From positions 372,001 through 436,000 of the forward strand of contig CAWHNT010000047.1 of NCBI GenBank assembly GCA_963830775.1: a stretch of 64,000 nucleotides of DNA, read 5' to 3'. Each line of letters begins with the position of its first letter. Position 1 is the first letter of the stretch. The stretch comes from CAWHNT01 sp963830775 (GTDB lineage Bacteria > Pseudomonadota > Alphaproteobacteria > Geminicoccales > Geminicoccaceae). This document shows, piece after piece, positions 8,475-18,637 of the stretch. The translations under genes were made by a program, and so were the position numbers. Below the pieces are notes generated by a model that was not told the origin of the DNA, did no database searches, and was given only the letters and a program-made list of their open reading frames with translations.

Positions 8475-11400
8475 GTGGCCGATCTGCAAGCACCGGCCGC
8501 ACCCGGGCCGGGTGGGCGCGGACGTTGCCGATGTCTTCCTGAGCTACAGCCGTGCCGACACGGCTGTCGTGCTGCGCGTGCAGGCGCAACTCAAGGACGC
8601 CGGCCTCCAGACCTTCCTCGACCGCGACCAGCTCGCCGCAGGCCAGGGCTGGCTCCCGGCCCTGGAGCAGGGCATCGCGCGTTCCGCCGCCGTCGCCGTC
8701 TTCCTCGGCCCCACCGGGCTCGGCACCTGGCAGCAGCGCGAGGTCCAGCTCGCCCTCGACCGCCAGGCCGAGGAGGAGCGGCAGGGGCGCCACCTTCCCG
8801 GTCATCCCCGTCCTCCTGGCCCGCGACACCGACCCGCCCGGCGGCTTCCTCCGCCTCAACACCTGGGTCGACCTCCGCGCCGATCCCGACGACCCGGCCC
8901 AGCTCCAGTTCCTCGTGGCCGGCATCCGCGGCAAGGCCCCCGCCGGGGCCGCGCACCTTGCGCGAGGCCATCTGCCCCTATCGTGGCCTCCTTGCCTTCC
9001 GCGAGGAGGATGCCGGCCTCTTCTTCGGCCGCGATGCCGCGACGGAGCGAGCTTCGTCGGCCAAGGTCCGGGGCGAGCCGCTAGTCACGCTCGTCGGCCG
9101 CTCCGGCAGCGGCAAGTCGTCGGTCGTCCAGGCCGGCCTGATCCCGCAGCTCCGCCGCCGCGCCGACGGCCGCACCTGGGCGATCCACACTCTGCGCCCC
9201 GGTCCCGAGCCGCTGCACACGCTCGTGCGCACCTTCATGCCGCAGTTAGCGGACTGACCCCGTTCGAGGGCGACGACGAGCTCGAGCAGCAGGTCGAGGT
9301 GCTGCGCCAGAACACCGGTGCTCTCGGCCGCCGCATCCGCGCCCTCCTCGCCGACCCGCAGGAGAAGGGCACCGACCGCCTCCTCCTCTATGTCGACCAG
9401 TGGGAGGAGCTCTACACCCAGGCCCTGCGCCACCCCACGCCCGACCCGAAGCAGGCCGCGGCCGATGTCGAGCGCTTCATCGGCCTCCTCCTCGACGCCA
9501 CCCGCACCAGCCCCTGCACCGTCGTCCTCTCCGCCCGCGCCGACTTCTACGGCGACCTCCTCAAGCACCCGCCGCTGGTCCAGACCGTGGTCAATCTCGG
9601 CCCGATGGAACCGGGCCGACCTCGAAGCCGCCATCCGCAAGCCGGCCGAAGCCGTGCGCCTCACCGTCGACCAGCCGCTGGTGGACGAGCTTCTGGACGA
9701 GGTCACCGGCGATCTCGGCAAGCTCCCCCTCCTCGAATACGCGCTGAAGGAAACCTGGCAGCAGCGCGAGCCCGGCCGCCTCACCCTCAACGCCTACGGC
9801 AAGGCCGGCGGCATCGACGGTGCGATCGCCAAACGTGCCAACGACATCTACGACCGCCTCAGCGAGACCCAGCAGGCAGCCGCCCGCCGCCTGTTCGTCA
9901 GCCTCGTCACCCCCGGCGAAGGCCGCGAGGACACCCGTGCGCGCGTCACCTACCCCGAAGCCGAGGAGGCCATCCGTGCCGCCGTCGAGGCCTTCAGCCA
10001 CGCCGGCGCCCGCCTCCTCGTGACCGGCGACGAGGCCGCCGCCAGCGCGCGACGGTCGAGATCAGCCACGAGGCCCTGATCCGCGAATGGGACAAGCTCA
10101 AGGACTGGATCAAGGCCAACCGCGAGGCCCTCCGCCGCCGCGAGCATGTCCGTGCCCGCATGCAGCAGTGGGAGGACAGCCGGAAAGACCCCACCCTTCT
10201 CCTGCCGCCCGGCCTGCCGCTGGAGGAGGGCCGCAAGCTCCGCGACGAGCCCGGCGACGTGCTCGTCGGTGGCGTGCTGCCCTACATCGAGGCCTCGATC
10301 GCCTCCGACCGACGCCGTCTGCGGCGCCGCAACCTGCTCGCCTTCGCGGTCTTTCTGCTCCTCGCCGGCGGCGCTGGTGTCGCGACATGGCAGTGGCTCC
10401 AGGCCCGCGAGCACGCGCGCATCGCCGCCTCCGAGCGCGACCGGGCAGAGCGAGAATCTAGCTCTGGCAACACGTGCGGCGGACGGTCTGGTCTTCGATC
10501 TCGCCGGGGACTGAGTGAGCTGTCAGGCGTCTCGATGGACACCATCCGCCGCATGCTCGGCCATGCGGACGACCTCCTTGACCGGCTTGCCGGCGGCGAG
10601 ACAGCTCCAGCGCAGCTGCGTCACACCCGCGCCTGGGCCTTGCTGCGGTTCGTGGACACTTATCTCGCGCAAGGGGACCTGACCGCGGCAGGGCTGGCTG
10701 CTGACCAGGCCAATAAGATAGCCCGCCAGCTGACGGCGGCCGAGCCTGGCAACGCGGAGTGGCAGCGCGCCTTGTCGGTGAGCTGGGCCAAACTCGGCGA
10801 TGTGCGGCAGGCGCAGGGCGACCTTGCGGGCGCGCGCCAGGCCTACGATGAATCCCATGCCATTGCCGAGGAGTTGGCGGCTGCGGACTCGGACAATGCC
10901 GGGTGGCAGCACGACCTGTCGGTGAGCTGGGCCAAACTCGGCAAGGCGGAGGCGCAGGGCGACCTCGCCGGCGCGCTCGAGGCCTACGAGCGGGCAAGCG
11001 CTCGCCGAAGGCTGGCGGCCGCGGACCCGGAAAACGCCAGTGGCAGCGCGACCTGTCGGTGAGCTGGGAGAAGCTCGGCGACGTGCGGCAGGCGCAGGGC
11101 GACCTTGCGGGGGCGCTCGCGGCCTACGAGGCGCGCCCTCGCCATCGCCGAGCGTCTGGCGGCGTCGGACCCGGGCAACACGGAGTGGCAGCGCGACTTG
11201 GCTCTAAGCTGGGAGCGGATCGCGTCTGCTCGCGAGAAGCAGGGAGAGCGCGCGGCTGCCCTTGACGCGTGGCGGCGTGCGCTCGCCATCAGCCTGCCGA
11301 TGGCAACAGCGTATCGGGACAGCGTCGACCTGGTCACGACGCCCGTCGTGCATCTCGCGGGAGCGGCACGGAACCTCGCAGGGGACGACCGGGCGGCCAG

Positions 11401-11550
11401 GGCAGAGCTGGCGGCCTCCATGGCCGAGCTGCTGCCCTTGCTCCGCTCCCTGGCCAAGGCGGACCGCCTCGATGCCGGGCGCGCCGACGTGGGCCGACTG
11501 GCTGGAGCAGGAGCTGGAGAAGCTGCGCCGGGAGAGGGATCAGCCATAGT
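8475..11550 (+). pseudogene. TIR - STAND ATPase - TPR (NLR-like) protein, multiply frameshifted
   Basis: A GTG at 8475 with GAGGAG upstream is the likely original start. Domains in order, spread over all three frames: TIR domain (DVFLSYSRADTA, LQTFLDRDQL, TWQQREVQLAL with the conserved Glu, PVIPVLL); then CPYRGLLAFREEDAGLFFGR and Walker A GRSGSGKSS (about 9095-9120) of a STAND-type ATPase; LLYVDQWEEL as Walker B-like; the winged-helix end (TVEISHEALIREWDKLKDWI); one transmembrane helix (about 10336-10400); and TPR repeats reading WQRDLSVSWEKLGDVRQAQG with GDLAGAL. About ten frame changes are needed but few in-frame stops occur. Known relatives are NAD-cleaving or oligomerising immune sensors. 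This copy is probably dead. Confidence 0.8.
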
Positions 11551-11899
11551 GCCCTTTGACTGGGTCACCGGCGCGCGCGTTTGTGTTAGGATGATGCGCC
11601 TGGAAGCAGCAAGCCGCGCAGGGTCTCGTCCCGAACGAACCCAGCACGAGGAAAATGAGTTGATGAACAACAGGTTGCAGCGAGTGGAGAGAGGCTCTTG
11701 AGCGGCGGCTTGCCGAGCCCGGGCACACGTCGTACCCGAGCGAACCCAGGAATGTGAAAAACGTGTCTCTACAGATGCTTGGTTGATGGCCGCCGTGGCT
11801 GCCGAACCGGCTCATATCCTCACTGCCTCGCCCGTGCCACGGCGCTTGAGCTTGGCTAAGGAGGCTGCCGGACTAGACAAGCAGTTATCGTGCTGACCG
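11551..11899. other. Intergenic, no recognisable gene
   Basis: About 350 bases between the end of the NLR-like relic and the convergent ETF-QO gene. I see two copies of a short phrase (CCGAACGAACCCAG near 11632 and CCGAGCGAACCCAG near 11737), but no hairpin with a T-run and no credible coding frame. Confidence 0.4.
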
Positions 11900-13532
11900 T
11901 TACATCCCCCCAATATAATTCGGCCCCCCACCCCCCTGCGGGGTCACCCAGTCGATGTTCTGCAGCGGATCCTTGATGTCGCACGTCTTGCAATGCACGC
12001 AGTTCTGCGCGTTGATCTGCAACCTCTTCTTCCCCGCCTCCTCCACATACTCATATACCCCCGCCGGACAGTAACGCTGCTCCGGCCCGTCATACTCCGG
12101 CAGGTTGACCCGCTCCGGGATGCCCGGGTCCTTGAGCACGAGGTGGCCGGGCTGGTCCTCCTCGTGGTTGGTGTTGCTGAGGAAGACCGAGGAGAGGCGG
12201 TCGAAGGTGAGCTTGCCGTCGGGCCGTGGATAGTCGATGCGCGGGGCGTCCTTGGCCTTGACCAAGGTCTCGTTGTCGGCGTGGACGGGGAGGGTCCAGG
12301 GCGCCTTGCCGCGCAGCACGTAGGTGTCCAGCGCCGAGTAGGCGAGGGCGGGGAGGAGGCCCCAGCGGAAGGAGCCTCTGATGTTGCGCACCCGATGGAG
12401 CTCGTCCCAGAGCCAGCTCTGCTTCAGGCGCAGGGGATAGGCGTCCATCGAGGGCTGCTCGGCGCCCGTGGCCGAGCGCCTCGAAGGCGGCCTCGGCGGC
12501 CACCATGCCGGACTTCATGGCGGTGTGGGTGCCCTTGATCTTGGGCAGGTTGAGGAAGCCCGCGGCGTCGCCGATGATGGCCCCGCCCGGGAAGGTGAGC
12601 CTGGGGATCGACTGGAAGCCGCCTTCGGAGAGGGCGCGGGCACCGTAGGCGATCCGGCGGCCGCCCTCGAAGAGGGGGCGGACGGCGGGGTGGGTCTTGT
12701 AGCGCTGCATCTCCTCGAAGGGCGAGAGATAGGGGTTCCAGTAGTCGAGGCCGACGACGAAGCCGACCGAGACCAGGTTGTCGCCGAAATGGTAGAGCCA
12801 GGAGCCGCCATAGGTCTTGCGGTCGAGCGGCCAGCCGATGGTGTGGACGATCCGGCCGGCCTCGTGCTTGCCGGGCTGGACCTCCCAGAGCTCCTTGACC
12901 CCGAGCCCGTAGGTCTGGGGGGCGACGCCGTCGCGGAGCTTGAAGCGCTCGAAGGCGCGCTTGGTGAGCGAGCCGCGGCAGCCTTCCGCCAGCAGCGTGA
13001 TCCGGCCCACGAGCTCGACGCCGGGCTGGAAGTTGGGGCCGGGCTCGCCGTTGCGCTCGATGCCCTTGTCGTCGGTGATCACGCCGCGGATGCCGCCCTC
13101 GCCGTCGTCGAGGAGCTGCGCGCCCGCCGTCTCGGGCAGGATGTCGACCCCCAGCGCCTCCGCCTGCTGCGCCAGCCAGCGGCAGACATTGCCGAGGCTG
13201 ACGATGTAGTTGCCCTCGTTGTGCATCTGCGGCGGCGTGGGCAGGCGGATGGCGCGGGACTGGGTGAGATAGAGGAACTGGTCCTGCCTGGCCGGGGTCT
13301 CGAGCGGGGCGCCCTTCTCCTTCCAGTCCGGGATCAGCTCGGAGAGCGAGCGCGGCTCGATCACCGCACCGGAGAGGATGTGCGCCCCCACCTCCGAGCC
13401 CTTCTCGAGCACGCAGACGGTGATTTCCCGGCCCTTCTCCGCCGCGAGCTGGCGCAGCCGGATCGCCGCCGCCAGGCCGGCAGGGCCGGCGCCGACGATC
13501 ACGACGTCGTAGGCCATCGACTCGCGTTCCAT
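11900..13532 (-). pseudogene. ETF-ubiquinone oxidoreductase, one frameshift (possible sequence error)
   Basis: Carries electrons from the electron-transfer flavoprotein (fatty-acid and amino-acid oxidation) to ubiquinone at the inner membrane. The N-terminal frame has the FAD site VIVGAGPAGLAAAIRL, HILSGAVIEP and GGAIIGDAAGFLNLPKIKGTH. The C-terminal frame has SWLWDELHRVRN and the 4Fe-4S site (YCPAGVYEYVE..., NCVHCKTCDIKDP, QNIDWVTPQGGGGP). The two parts join if one G is removed from a GGG run at about 12465-12468, giving ...GHGAEQPSMDAYP. The ATG at 13532 has GGAGGG upstream. Everything else is full length, so a homopolymer error or very recent mutation is likely. Confidence 0.85.
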
Positions 13533-13628
13533 GCCCTGCTTCCCTCCGCGGCGCCCTTGGTGGAGGGGCAGGTAGCACGCACCGGGCGGGGATAAAGGCG
13601 GGATGGCGTCGTGCCGCGAGAGGAGAGG

Positions 13629-14276
13629 ATGACGGTCCGACCCCTGGACGAGGTCCGGCTCGCGGCAGCCCTGGACGAGCTTGCGACGCGCGACCCCGAC
13701 CTCGCCGCGGCCCTCGCCCGCATCGGCTATCCCGAGCCCCGCGTGCGCGCCCCCGGCTTCGCGACCCTGCTCCGCGTGATCGCGGCCCAGCAGGTCTCCA
13801 CGGCCTCGGCCGCCGCCATCATGCGCAAGCTGGAGGCGGCCCTGGGCGGCGAGGTCACGCCCGCAGGCCTTCTCGCACTGGGCGAGCCGGGCTTGCGCTC
13901 TTGCGGCTTCAGCGGCCCCAAGCTGCGCTACGGGCAAGGCCTAGCCACGGCCGTTCTCGACGGCAGCCTCGACCTCGAGGCGCTGGCCCGGATGGACGAG
14001 GAGGAAGCGGTGGCGGCCCTCACGGCCCTCAAGGGCTTCGGCCGCTGGAGTGCGGAGATCTACCTCCTCTTCGCCCTCGGCCGCGCCGACGTTTTCCCTG
14101 CCGACGACCTTGCCGTCCAGATCGCCTACCAGCGCCTGAAGGCCCTGCCGGTCCGGCCCAAGGCAAAGGCGCTACGCGAGCTGGTCGAGCCCTGGCGCCC
14201 GTTCAGGGGTGCGGGTGCGGTGTTCCTGTGGCATCTTTACGGTGCGGCGACGCTCGATGAGACGAAGGCGCGGTGA
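13629..14276 (+). CDS. DNA-3-methyladenine glycosylase II-type (HhH-GPD)
   Basis: A 215-residue HhH-GPD base-excision enzyme that removes alkylated purines from DNA. It has the family entry FATLLRVIAAQQVSTASAAAI, the helix-hairpin-helix LKGFGRWSAEIYLLFALGR, and the catalytic Asp region FPADDLAVQIAYQRL (Asp159/160). The end (PWRPFRGAGAVFLWHLYGA) is typical of AlkA-like proteins without the N-terminal AlkA domain. The ATG at 13629 is chosen for the GAGGAGAGG just upstream. Divergent from ETF-QO, sharing a ~100-base promoter region. Specificity (AlkA versus MagIII type) cannot be read from sequence. Confidence 0.88.
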   Translation: MTVRPLDEVRLAAALDELATRDPDLAAALARIGYPEPRVRAPGFATLLRVIAAQQVSTASAAAIMRKLEAALGGEVTPAGLLALGEPGLRSCGFSGPKLRYGQGLATAVLDGSLDLEALARMDEEEAVAALTALKGFGRWSAEIYLLFALGRADVFPADDLAVQIAYQRLKALPVRPKAKALRELVEPWRPFRGAGAVFLWHLYGAATLDETKAR

Positions 14277-14665
14277 GAACGATGACGCGGTTCTGAGTTC
14301 GGGCTGTGCACCAAGCGACGCGTTTACTTTCCGGTAGGCTATGACGGGGCCGACTTCGTGGCCAGCGTTCCGCGCGATCCAGCCGGTCCCATCGATGAAG
14401 AGGACGTTCGGAGGGGCTTGTTTACGCTAGACGAGGAAGAGCCGGCCTCAGGTCGAGAGATCAGTGCGGGCGAGTATTCGCCTGCGCCATCAGCGCTCGC
14501 CGTGGCAGGATGCTCCAGAAACGATGCCGCGAGCTGCAACGCTGGCACGGCCACGGGCATCGTCGCGGAGCTGCGAAAACTTGTGAAAATGCGCCCGGCT
14601 TGCTACATCTCGCCTTGCGAGAGCACCGCCGCTAACGCCTAGCACAGCACCGGAAGTTTCCGCTC
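14277..14665. other. Intergenic region upstream of gyrA
   Basis: About 390 bases. One open frame (14358-14642) has no recognisable content or ribosome site, and I treat it as non-coding. A small inverted repeat (CTCGC-CTT-GCGAG) lies near 14608. The gyrA promoter is presumably here but I cannot point to clear -35/-10 boxes. Confidence 0.45.
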
Positions 14666-17383
14666 GTGGCCAGCAACCTACCGCCGCGCGCCTTCGAGAT
14701 CGTGCCGATCGAGGAGGAGATGAAGCGCTCGTATCTCGATTACGCCATGAGCGTGATCGTGAGCCGGGCGTTGCCCGACGTGCGCGACGGGCTCAAGCCG
14801 GTGCAGCGGCGCATCCTCTATGCCATGCGCGAGAGCGGCTTCGACTTCAACCGGCCGCCCCGGAAGTCGGCCCGCATCACCGGCGAGGTGATGGGCAAGT
14901 ATCACCCGCACGGCGACAGCGCCATCTACGACGCCATGGTCCGCATGGCCCAGCCCTGGGTGATGCGCCTGCCGCTGATCGACGGGCAGGGCAATTTCGG
15001 CTCGATGGACGGCGACGCTCCGGCGGCCATGCGCTACACCGAGGCCCGCCTCGCCAGATCCGCCGACGCCCTTCTCGCCGACATCGACAAGGACACGGTC
15101 GACTGGCGGCCCAACTACGACGAGAGCTCCCAGGAGCCGGTCGTCCTCCCGGCCCAGTTCCCGAACCTGCTGGTCAACGGGGCCGGCGGCATCGCCGTCG
15201 GCATGGCGACCAACATCCCGCCCCACAACATGGGCGAGATCATCGACGCCTGCGTGGCGCTGATCGACGAGCCGGGCCTGGGGCTCGAGGCACTGGTCGA
15301 GATCGTGAAGGGCCCGGACTTCCCGACCGGCGGCATCATCCTCGGCCGCAACGGCATCCTCCAGGCCTATACCACCGGCCGCGGCGGACTGATCGTGCGC
15401 GGGCGCTGCGAGTTCGAGGAGGTGCGCAACCGTACCGCCATCATCGTCACCGAGGTGCCCTACCTCGTGAACAAGGCGAAGATGGTCGAGCGCATCGCCG
15501 AGGTGGTGCGCGAGAAGCGGGTCGAGGGGATTGCCGAGGTCCGCGACGAGAGCGACCGGCACGGCATCCGCGTCGTGGTCGAGGTCAAGCGCGAGGCCGA
15601 CCCCGACATCGTCCTCAACCAGCTCTACAAGTTCACGACGCTGCAGCAGAGCTACGGCGTCAACATGGTGGCCCTGCGCGGCGGCCGGCCGGAGCAGCTC
15701 ACCCTCAAGGAGGTGCTGGACGCCTTCCTCGCCTTCCGCGAGGAGACCATCACCCGCCGCACCGCCTTCGACCTCGCCAAGGCGCGCGAGCGGGCCCACA
15801 TCCTGGTCGGTCTCGTCGTCGCCGTCGCCAACATCGACGAGGTGATCGCCCTCATCCGCGCCGCCCCGGACCCCGCTGCCGCGCGCGCCGGCCTCATGGG
15901 CCGGCCCTGGCCGGTGGCCGACATCCTGCCCCTCCTCCGGGTGGCGCAGGAGCAGGGATCGGAGGAGGAGATCGGGGCCGAGGGCTATCGGCTGAGCGAC
16001 GCCCAGGCCCGCGCCATCCTGGCCCTCCAGCTCTCCCGCCTCACCGGCCTCGAGCGCGAGAAGCTGGCAGCCGAGCTCGAGGAGATCGGCCAGCGCATCG
16101 CCGAGCTGCTCCTCATCCTCCGCTCCCGCGAGCGCCTGCTCGAGGTGATGAAGGAGGAGCTGCTGGCGCTAAAGGAGCAGTTCGACACCCCGCGGCGGAC
16201 CGAGATCGATCTCGAGTCCGAGCCCGACGTCGACATCGAGGAGCTGATCCAGCGCGAGGACATGGTGGTCACGGTGACCCACCTGGGCTGGATCAAGCGG
16301 GTCCCGCTCTCGACCTTCCGCGCCCAGCGCCGCGGCGGGAAGGGCCGGGCCGGCATGCGCACCCACGATGACGACTTCGTCGCCCGGCTCTTCGTCGCCA
16401 ACACCCACACGCCGGTGCTGTTCTTCAGCTCGCTCGGGCGGGTCTACAAGCTCAAGGTCTACAAGCTCCCGCTCGGCAACCCGCAGGCGCGAGGGCGGGC
16501 GATGGTCAACCTGTTCCCGTCGCTTGCCGAGGGCGAGACCATCACCGCGATCATGCCTCTGCCCGAGGACGAATCGTGGTGGCAGACGATGAGCGTCTTC
16601 TTCGCGACCTCCCGCGGCCGGGTCCGGCGCAACGAGCTCGCCGACTTCATCCGCGTGCCCACGGCCGGCAAGATCGCCATGGGCCTGGAGGAAGGCGACC
16701 GGCTGGTGGGGGCCGAGGTCTGCAATGACGGCCACGACATCATCCTGGCCGCGGCCGGCGGCAAGGCGATCCGCTTCCCCGTCGCCAACGTGCGGGTGTT
16801 CAAGTCGCGCAGCTCCGAGGGCGTGAACGGCATGGACCTCGCCGAGGGCGAGGAGGTGATCTCCATGTCGGTGGTCGACCATGTCGACCTCGCCATCGAG
16901 GAGCGCGACGAGTACCTGCGCGTCAGCAGTGCCCGGCGCCGGCGGCAGGCGGGCGAGAACGGGGACGATGACAGCGCCCTCGAGCTGCGTGTGCTGACGC
17001 CCGAGCGCTATGCCGAGCTCGCCCGGCACGAGCAGCTCCTCCTCACCGTCACCGCCAACGGCTTCGGCAAGCGCACCTCGGCCTACGAGTACCGTGTCAC
17101 CGCGCGCGGCGCCCAGGGGATCATCAACATCGAGACCTCGGCCCGCAACGGCCGCGTCGCCGCCACCTTCCCGGTCGGCGACAACGACCAGCTGATGCTG
17201 GTGACCGATGCCGGCCAGACGATCCGGATCCCGGTGGACGGCATCCGCATCACGGGCCGCAATACCCAGGGCGTGAAGCTCTTCCAGACCGGCGAAAGCG
17301 AGCACGTGGTCTCGGTGGCGAGGCTCGAGGCCGACGAGGCGAACGGCGAGCCGGCCGGCGATGAGGTCGGCCCGCCGGCTTGA
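14666..17383 (+). CDS. gyrA: DNA gyrase subunit A
   Basis: Breaks and rejoins DNA in the A2B2 gyrase that introduces negative supercoils. Full length at 905 residues. The catalytic Tyr124 is in AAMRYTEARL; the quinolone region reads HPHGDSAIYDAM, with Ser85 and Asp89 at the usual resistance positions in their wild-type, susceptible form. The C-terminal pinwheel contains the GyrA box QRRGGKG, which separates gyrase from topoisomerase IV. An acidic linker (RRRQAGENGDDDSALE) lies in the pinwheel. The start is GTG with only a weak GGAAG upstream. The downstream order with coaD, queA and tgt is typical of alphaproteobacteria. Confidence 0.97.
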   Translation: MASNLPPRAFEIVPIEEEMKRSYLDYAMSVIVSRALPDVRDGLKPVQRRILYAMRESGFDFNRPPRKSARITGEVMGKYHPHGDSAIYDAMVRMAQPWVMRLPLIDGQGNFGSMDGDAPAAMRYTEARLARSADALLADIDKDTVDWRPNYDESSQEPVVLPAQFPNLLVNGAGGIAVGMATNIPPHNMGEIIDACVALIDEPGLGLEALVEIVKGPDFPTGGIILGRNGILQAYTTGRGGLIVRGRCEFEEVRNRTAIIVTEVPYLVNKAKMVERIAEVVREKRVEGIAEVRDESDRHGIRVVVEVKREADPDIVLNQLYKFTTLQQSYGVNMVALRGGRPEQLTLKEVLDAFLAFREETITRRTAFDLAKARERAHILVGLVVAVANIDEVIALIRAAPDPAAARAGLMGRPWPVADILPLLRVAQEQGSEEEIGAEGYRLSDAQARAILALQLSRLTGLEREKLAAELEEIGQRIAELLLILRSRERLLEVMKEELLALKEQFDTPRRTEIDLESEPDVDIEELIQREDMVVTVTHLGWIKRVPLSTFRAQRRGGKGRAGMRTHDDDFVARLFVANTHTPVLFFSSLGRVYKLKVYKLPLGNPQARGRAMVNLFPSLAEGETITAIMPLPEDESWWQTMSVFFATSRGRVRRNELADFIRVPTAGKIAMGLEEGDRLVGAEVCNDGHDIILAAAGGKAIRFPVANVRVFKSRSSEGVNGMDLAEGEEVISMSVVDHVDLAIEERDEYLRVSSARRRRQAGENGDDDSALELRVLTPERYAELARHEQLLLTVTANGFGKRTSAYEYRVTARGAQGIINIETSARNGRVAATFPVGDNDQLMLVTDAGQTIRIPVDGIRITGRNTQGVKLFQTGESEHVVSVARLEADEANGEPAGDEVGPPA

Positions 17384-17439
17384 CGTTCAAGGCGGCGCGG
17401 TGTTCGCTGCGGGCGGGAATTCGTGGAGGATGACCGGCC

Positions 17440-17892
17440 GTGTGGAAGAGTGCGATCGCTGCACTGGCAGTCCTGTGGCCGCTCGCGGTCGCCCAGGCTC
17501 AGACCGCCTCGCCAGCGAGGCTCGAGGTGCGGCCCGGCATCTGGTTCGAGGTTGCCGAGCTGAAGCGGCTCGACAAGAACATGGTCGGGCTCAAGTTCGC
17601 GATCGACAACCAGTCCGCGGAAAGCACGACGCTCACCGATCTGGGCATGAGCGACAATGGCCAGCGCGTGACCGACCTGAAGCTGATCGATTTCCAGGGC
17701 GGCAAGGACTACTGGATCGGCTCGACCGGTGGCAGCTGTCTCTGCAGCACCTTTGAGGATGGGGCGCCGGTTGGGCCAGGAGAGCGCCAGCAGTTCTGGG
17801 CCTGGTTCGGCGCACCGCCCGCCGGCGTCAGCAAGCTCGCCATCTTCGTCCCCGGCGTTCCGCCCATGTTCGATGTCGCTCTCGGCCGCTAG
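17440..17892 (+). CDS. Secreted protein of unknown function
   Basis: A 150-residue protein with a clear signal peptide (MWKSAIAALAVLWPLAVAQA) and a beta-rich mature part that includes a CLCSTFEDG cysteine pair and ends FVPGVPPMFDVALGR. GGAGGA precedes the GTG start by about ten bases. Its last 20 bases overlap the start of the OmpA-family gene, so the two are probably translationally coupled and may act together in the periplasm. I recognise no family; the layout (short strand, disulfide-capable pair, long loops) fits a small immunoglobulin-like domain, but this is a guess. Confidence 0.75.
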   Translation: MWKSAIAALAVLWPLAVAQAQTASPARLEVRPGIWFEVAELKRLDKNMVGLKFAIDNQSAESTTLTDLGMSDNGQRVTDLKLIDFQGGKDYWIGSTGGSCLCSTFEDGAPVGPGERQQFWAWFGAPPAGVSKLAIFVPGVPPMFDVALGR

Positions 17893-18478
17893 GGTCGTTC
17901 TGCTGGCGCTGGTGGCAGCAGGCCCGGTTGCCGCCCAGGAGCCGCCGTCGCCGTCGGACGTGCGCAACCCGAGCCTTACCACGGGCTCGGTGAGCCTCAC
18001 GGAAGGCAGCGTGAGCTTCCTGGACGGCAGCGTGAACCTTACCGACGGCACGGTCTCCTTCCCGACCGGCACCGTCGCCCAGCCGGCGCAGCAGTCAGGC
18101 AGCGAGCTGCGGTTCGAGCTCACGGCCGACCTGCTTTTCGACTTCGACAAGGCCGACCTCAGGCCGGAAGCCGAGGGCGTGCTCCGCGACGTCGTGGCCC
18201 AGATCAAGGCCAAGGCGAAGCGCCCCGCCGTGCGGGTCGAGGGTCACACTGATGCCAAAGGTACCGACGCGTACAATCAGGACCTCTCCCAACGTCGCTC
18301 GGCGAGCGTGAGGGGGTGGCTCGTGCAGCAGGGCAAGCTGGCGGCGAAGAGTGTGGCTGCCGTGGGCCTGGGTGAGAAGCAGCCGGTGGCTCCCAACGAG
18401 AAGCCCGACGGCAGCGATGATCCGGAAGGGCGGCAGAAGAACCGGCGGGTCGAGATCGTCGTCACTGGCCTGCGCTAG
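17873..18478 (+). CDS. OmpA-family peptidoglycan-binding protein with GSV repeats
   Basis: A 201-residue envelope protein. A signal peptide (SLSAARVVLLALVAAGPVAAQ) is followed by a five-step repeat, GSVSLTEGSVSFLDGSVNL then TDGTVSFPTGTV, with period about 7. Then comes an OmpA C-terminal domain (LLFDFDKADLRPEAEGVL, VEGHTDAKGTDAYNQDLSQRR, NRRVEIVV) with the Asp and Arg that bind diaminopimelate. No transmembrane barrel is present, so it is a periplasmic or lipid-free linker protein. The ATG at 17873 lies inside the previous gene and lacks a strong ribosome site, consistent with coupling. Another OmpA-domain protein is at 43.1 kb. Confidence 0.85.
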   Translation: MSLSAARVVLLALVAAGPVAAQEPPSPSDVRNPSLTTGSVSLTEGSVSFLDGSVNLTDGTVSFPTGTVAQPAQQSGSELRFELTADLLFDFDKADLRPEAEGVLRDVVAQIKAKAKRPAVRVEGHTDAKGTDAYNQDLSQRRSASVRGWLVQQGKLAAKSVAAVGLGEKQPVAPNEKPDGSDDPEGRQKNRRVEIVVTGLR

Positions 18479-18637
18479 TTTGCTCCCGGATAGGGCAATG
18501 CCGTAACCATGGCCGGCTACGGCGGGGCCCGGTGCGGTTACAGCGGCGTCGCACCCCATGGGCAGGCTGGGACCCGCGGCCTAGAACGATAGCGCGGTAG
18601 CTCTCCCGGCGAACCGCTGGCAGGACGGAACGGCGGC

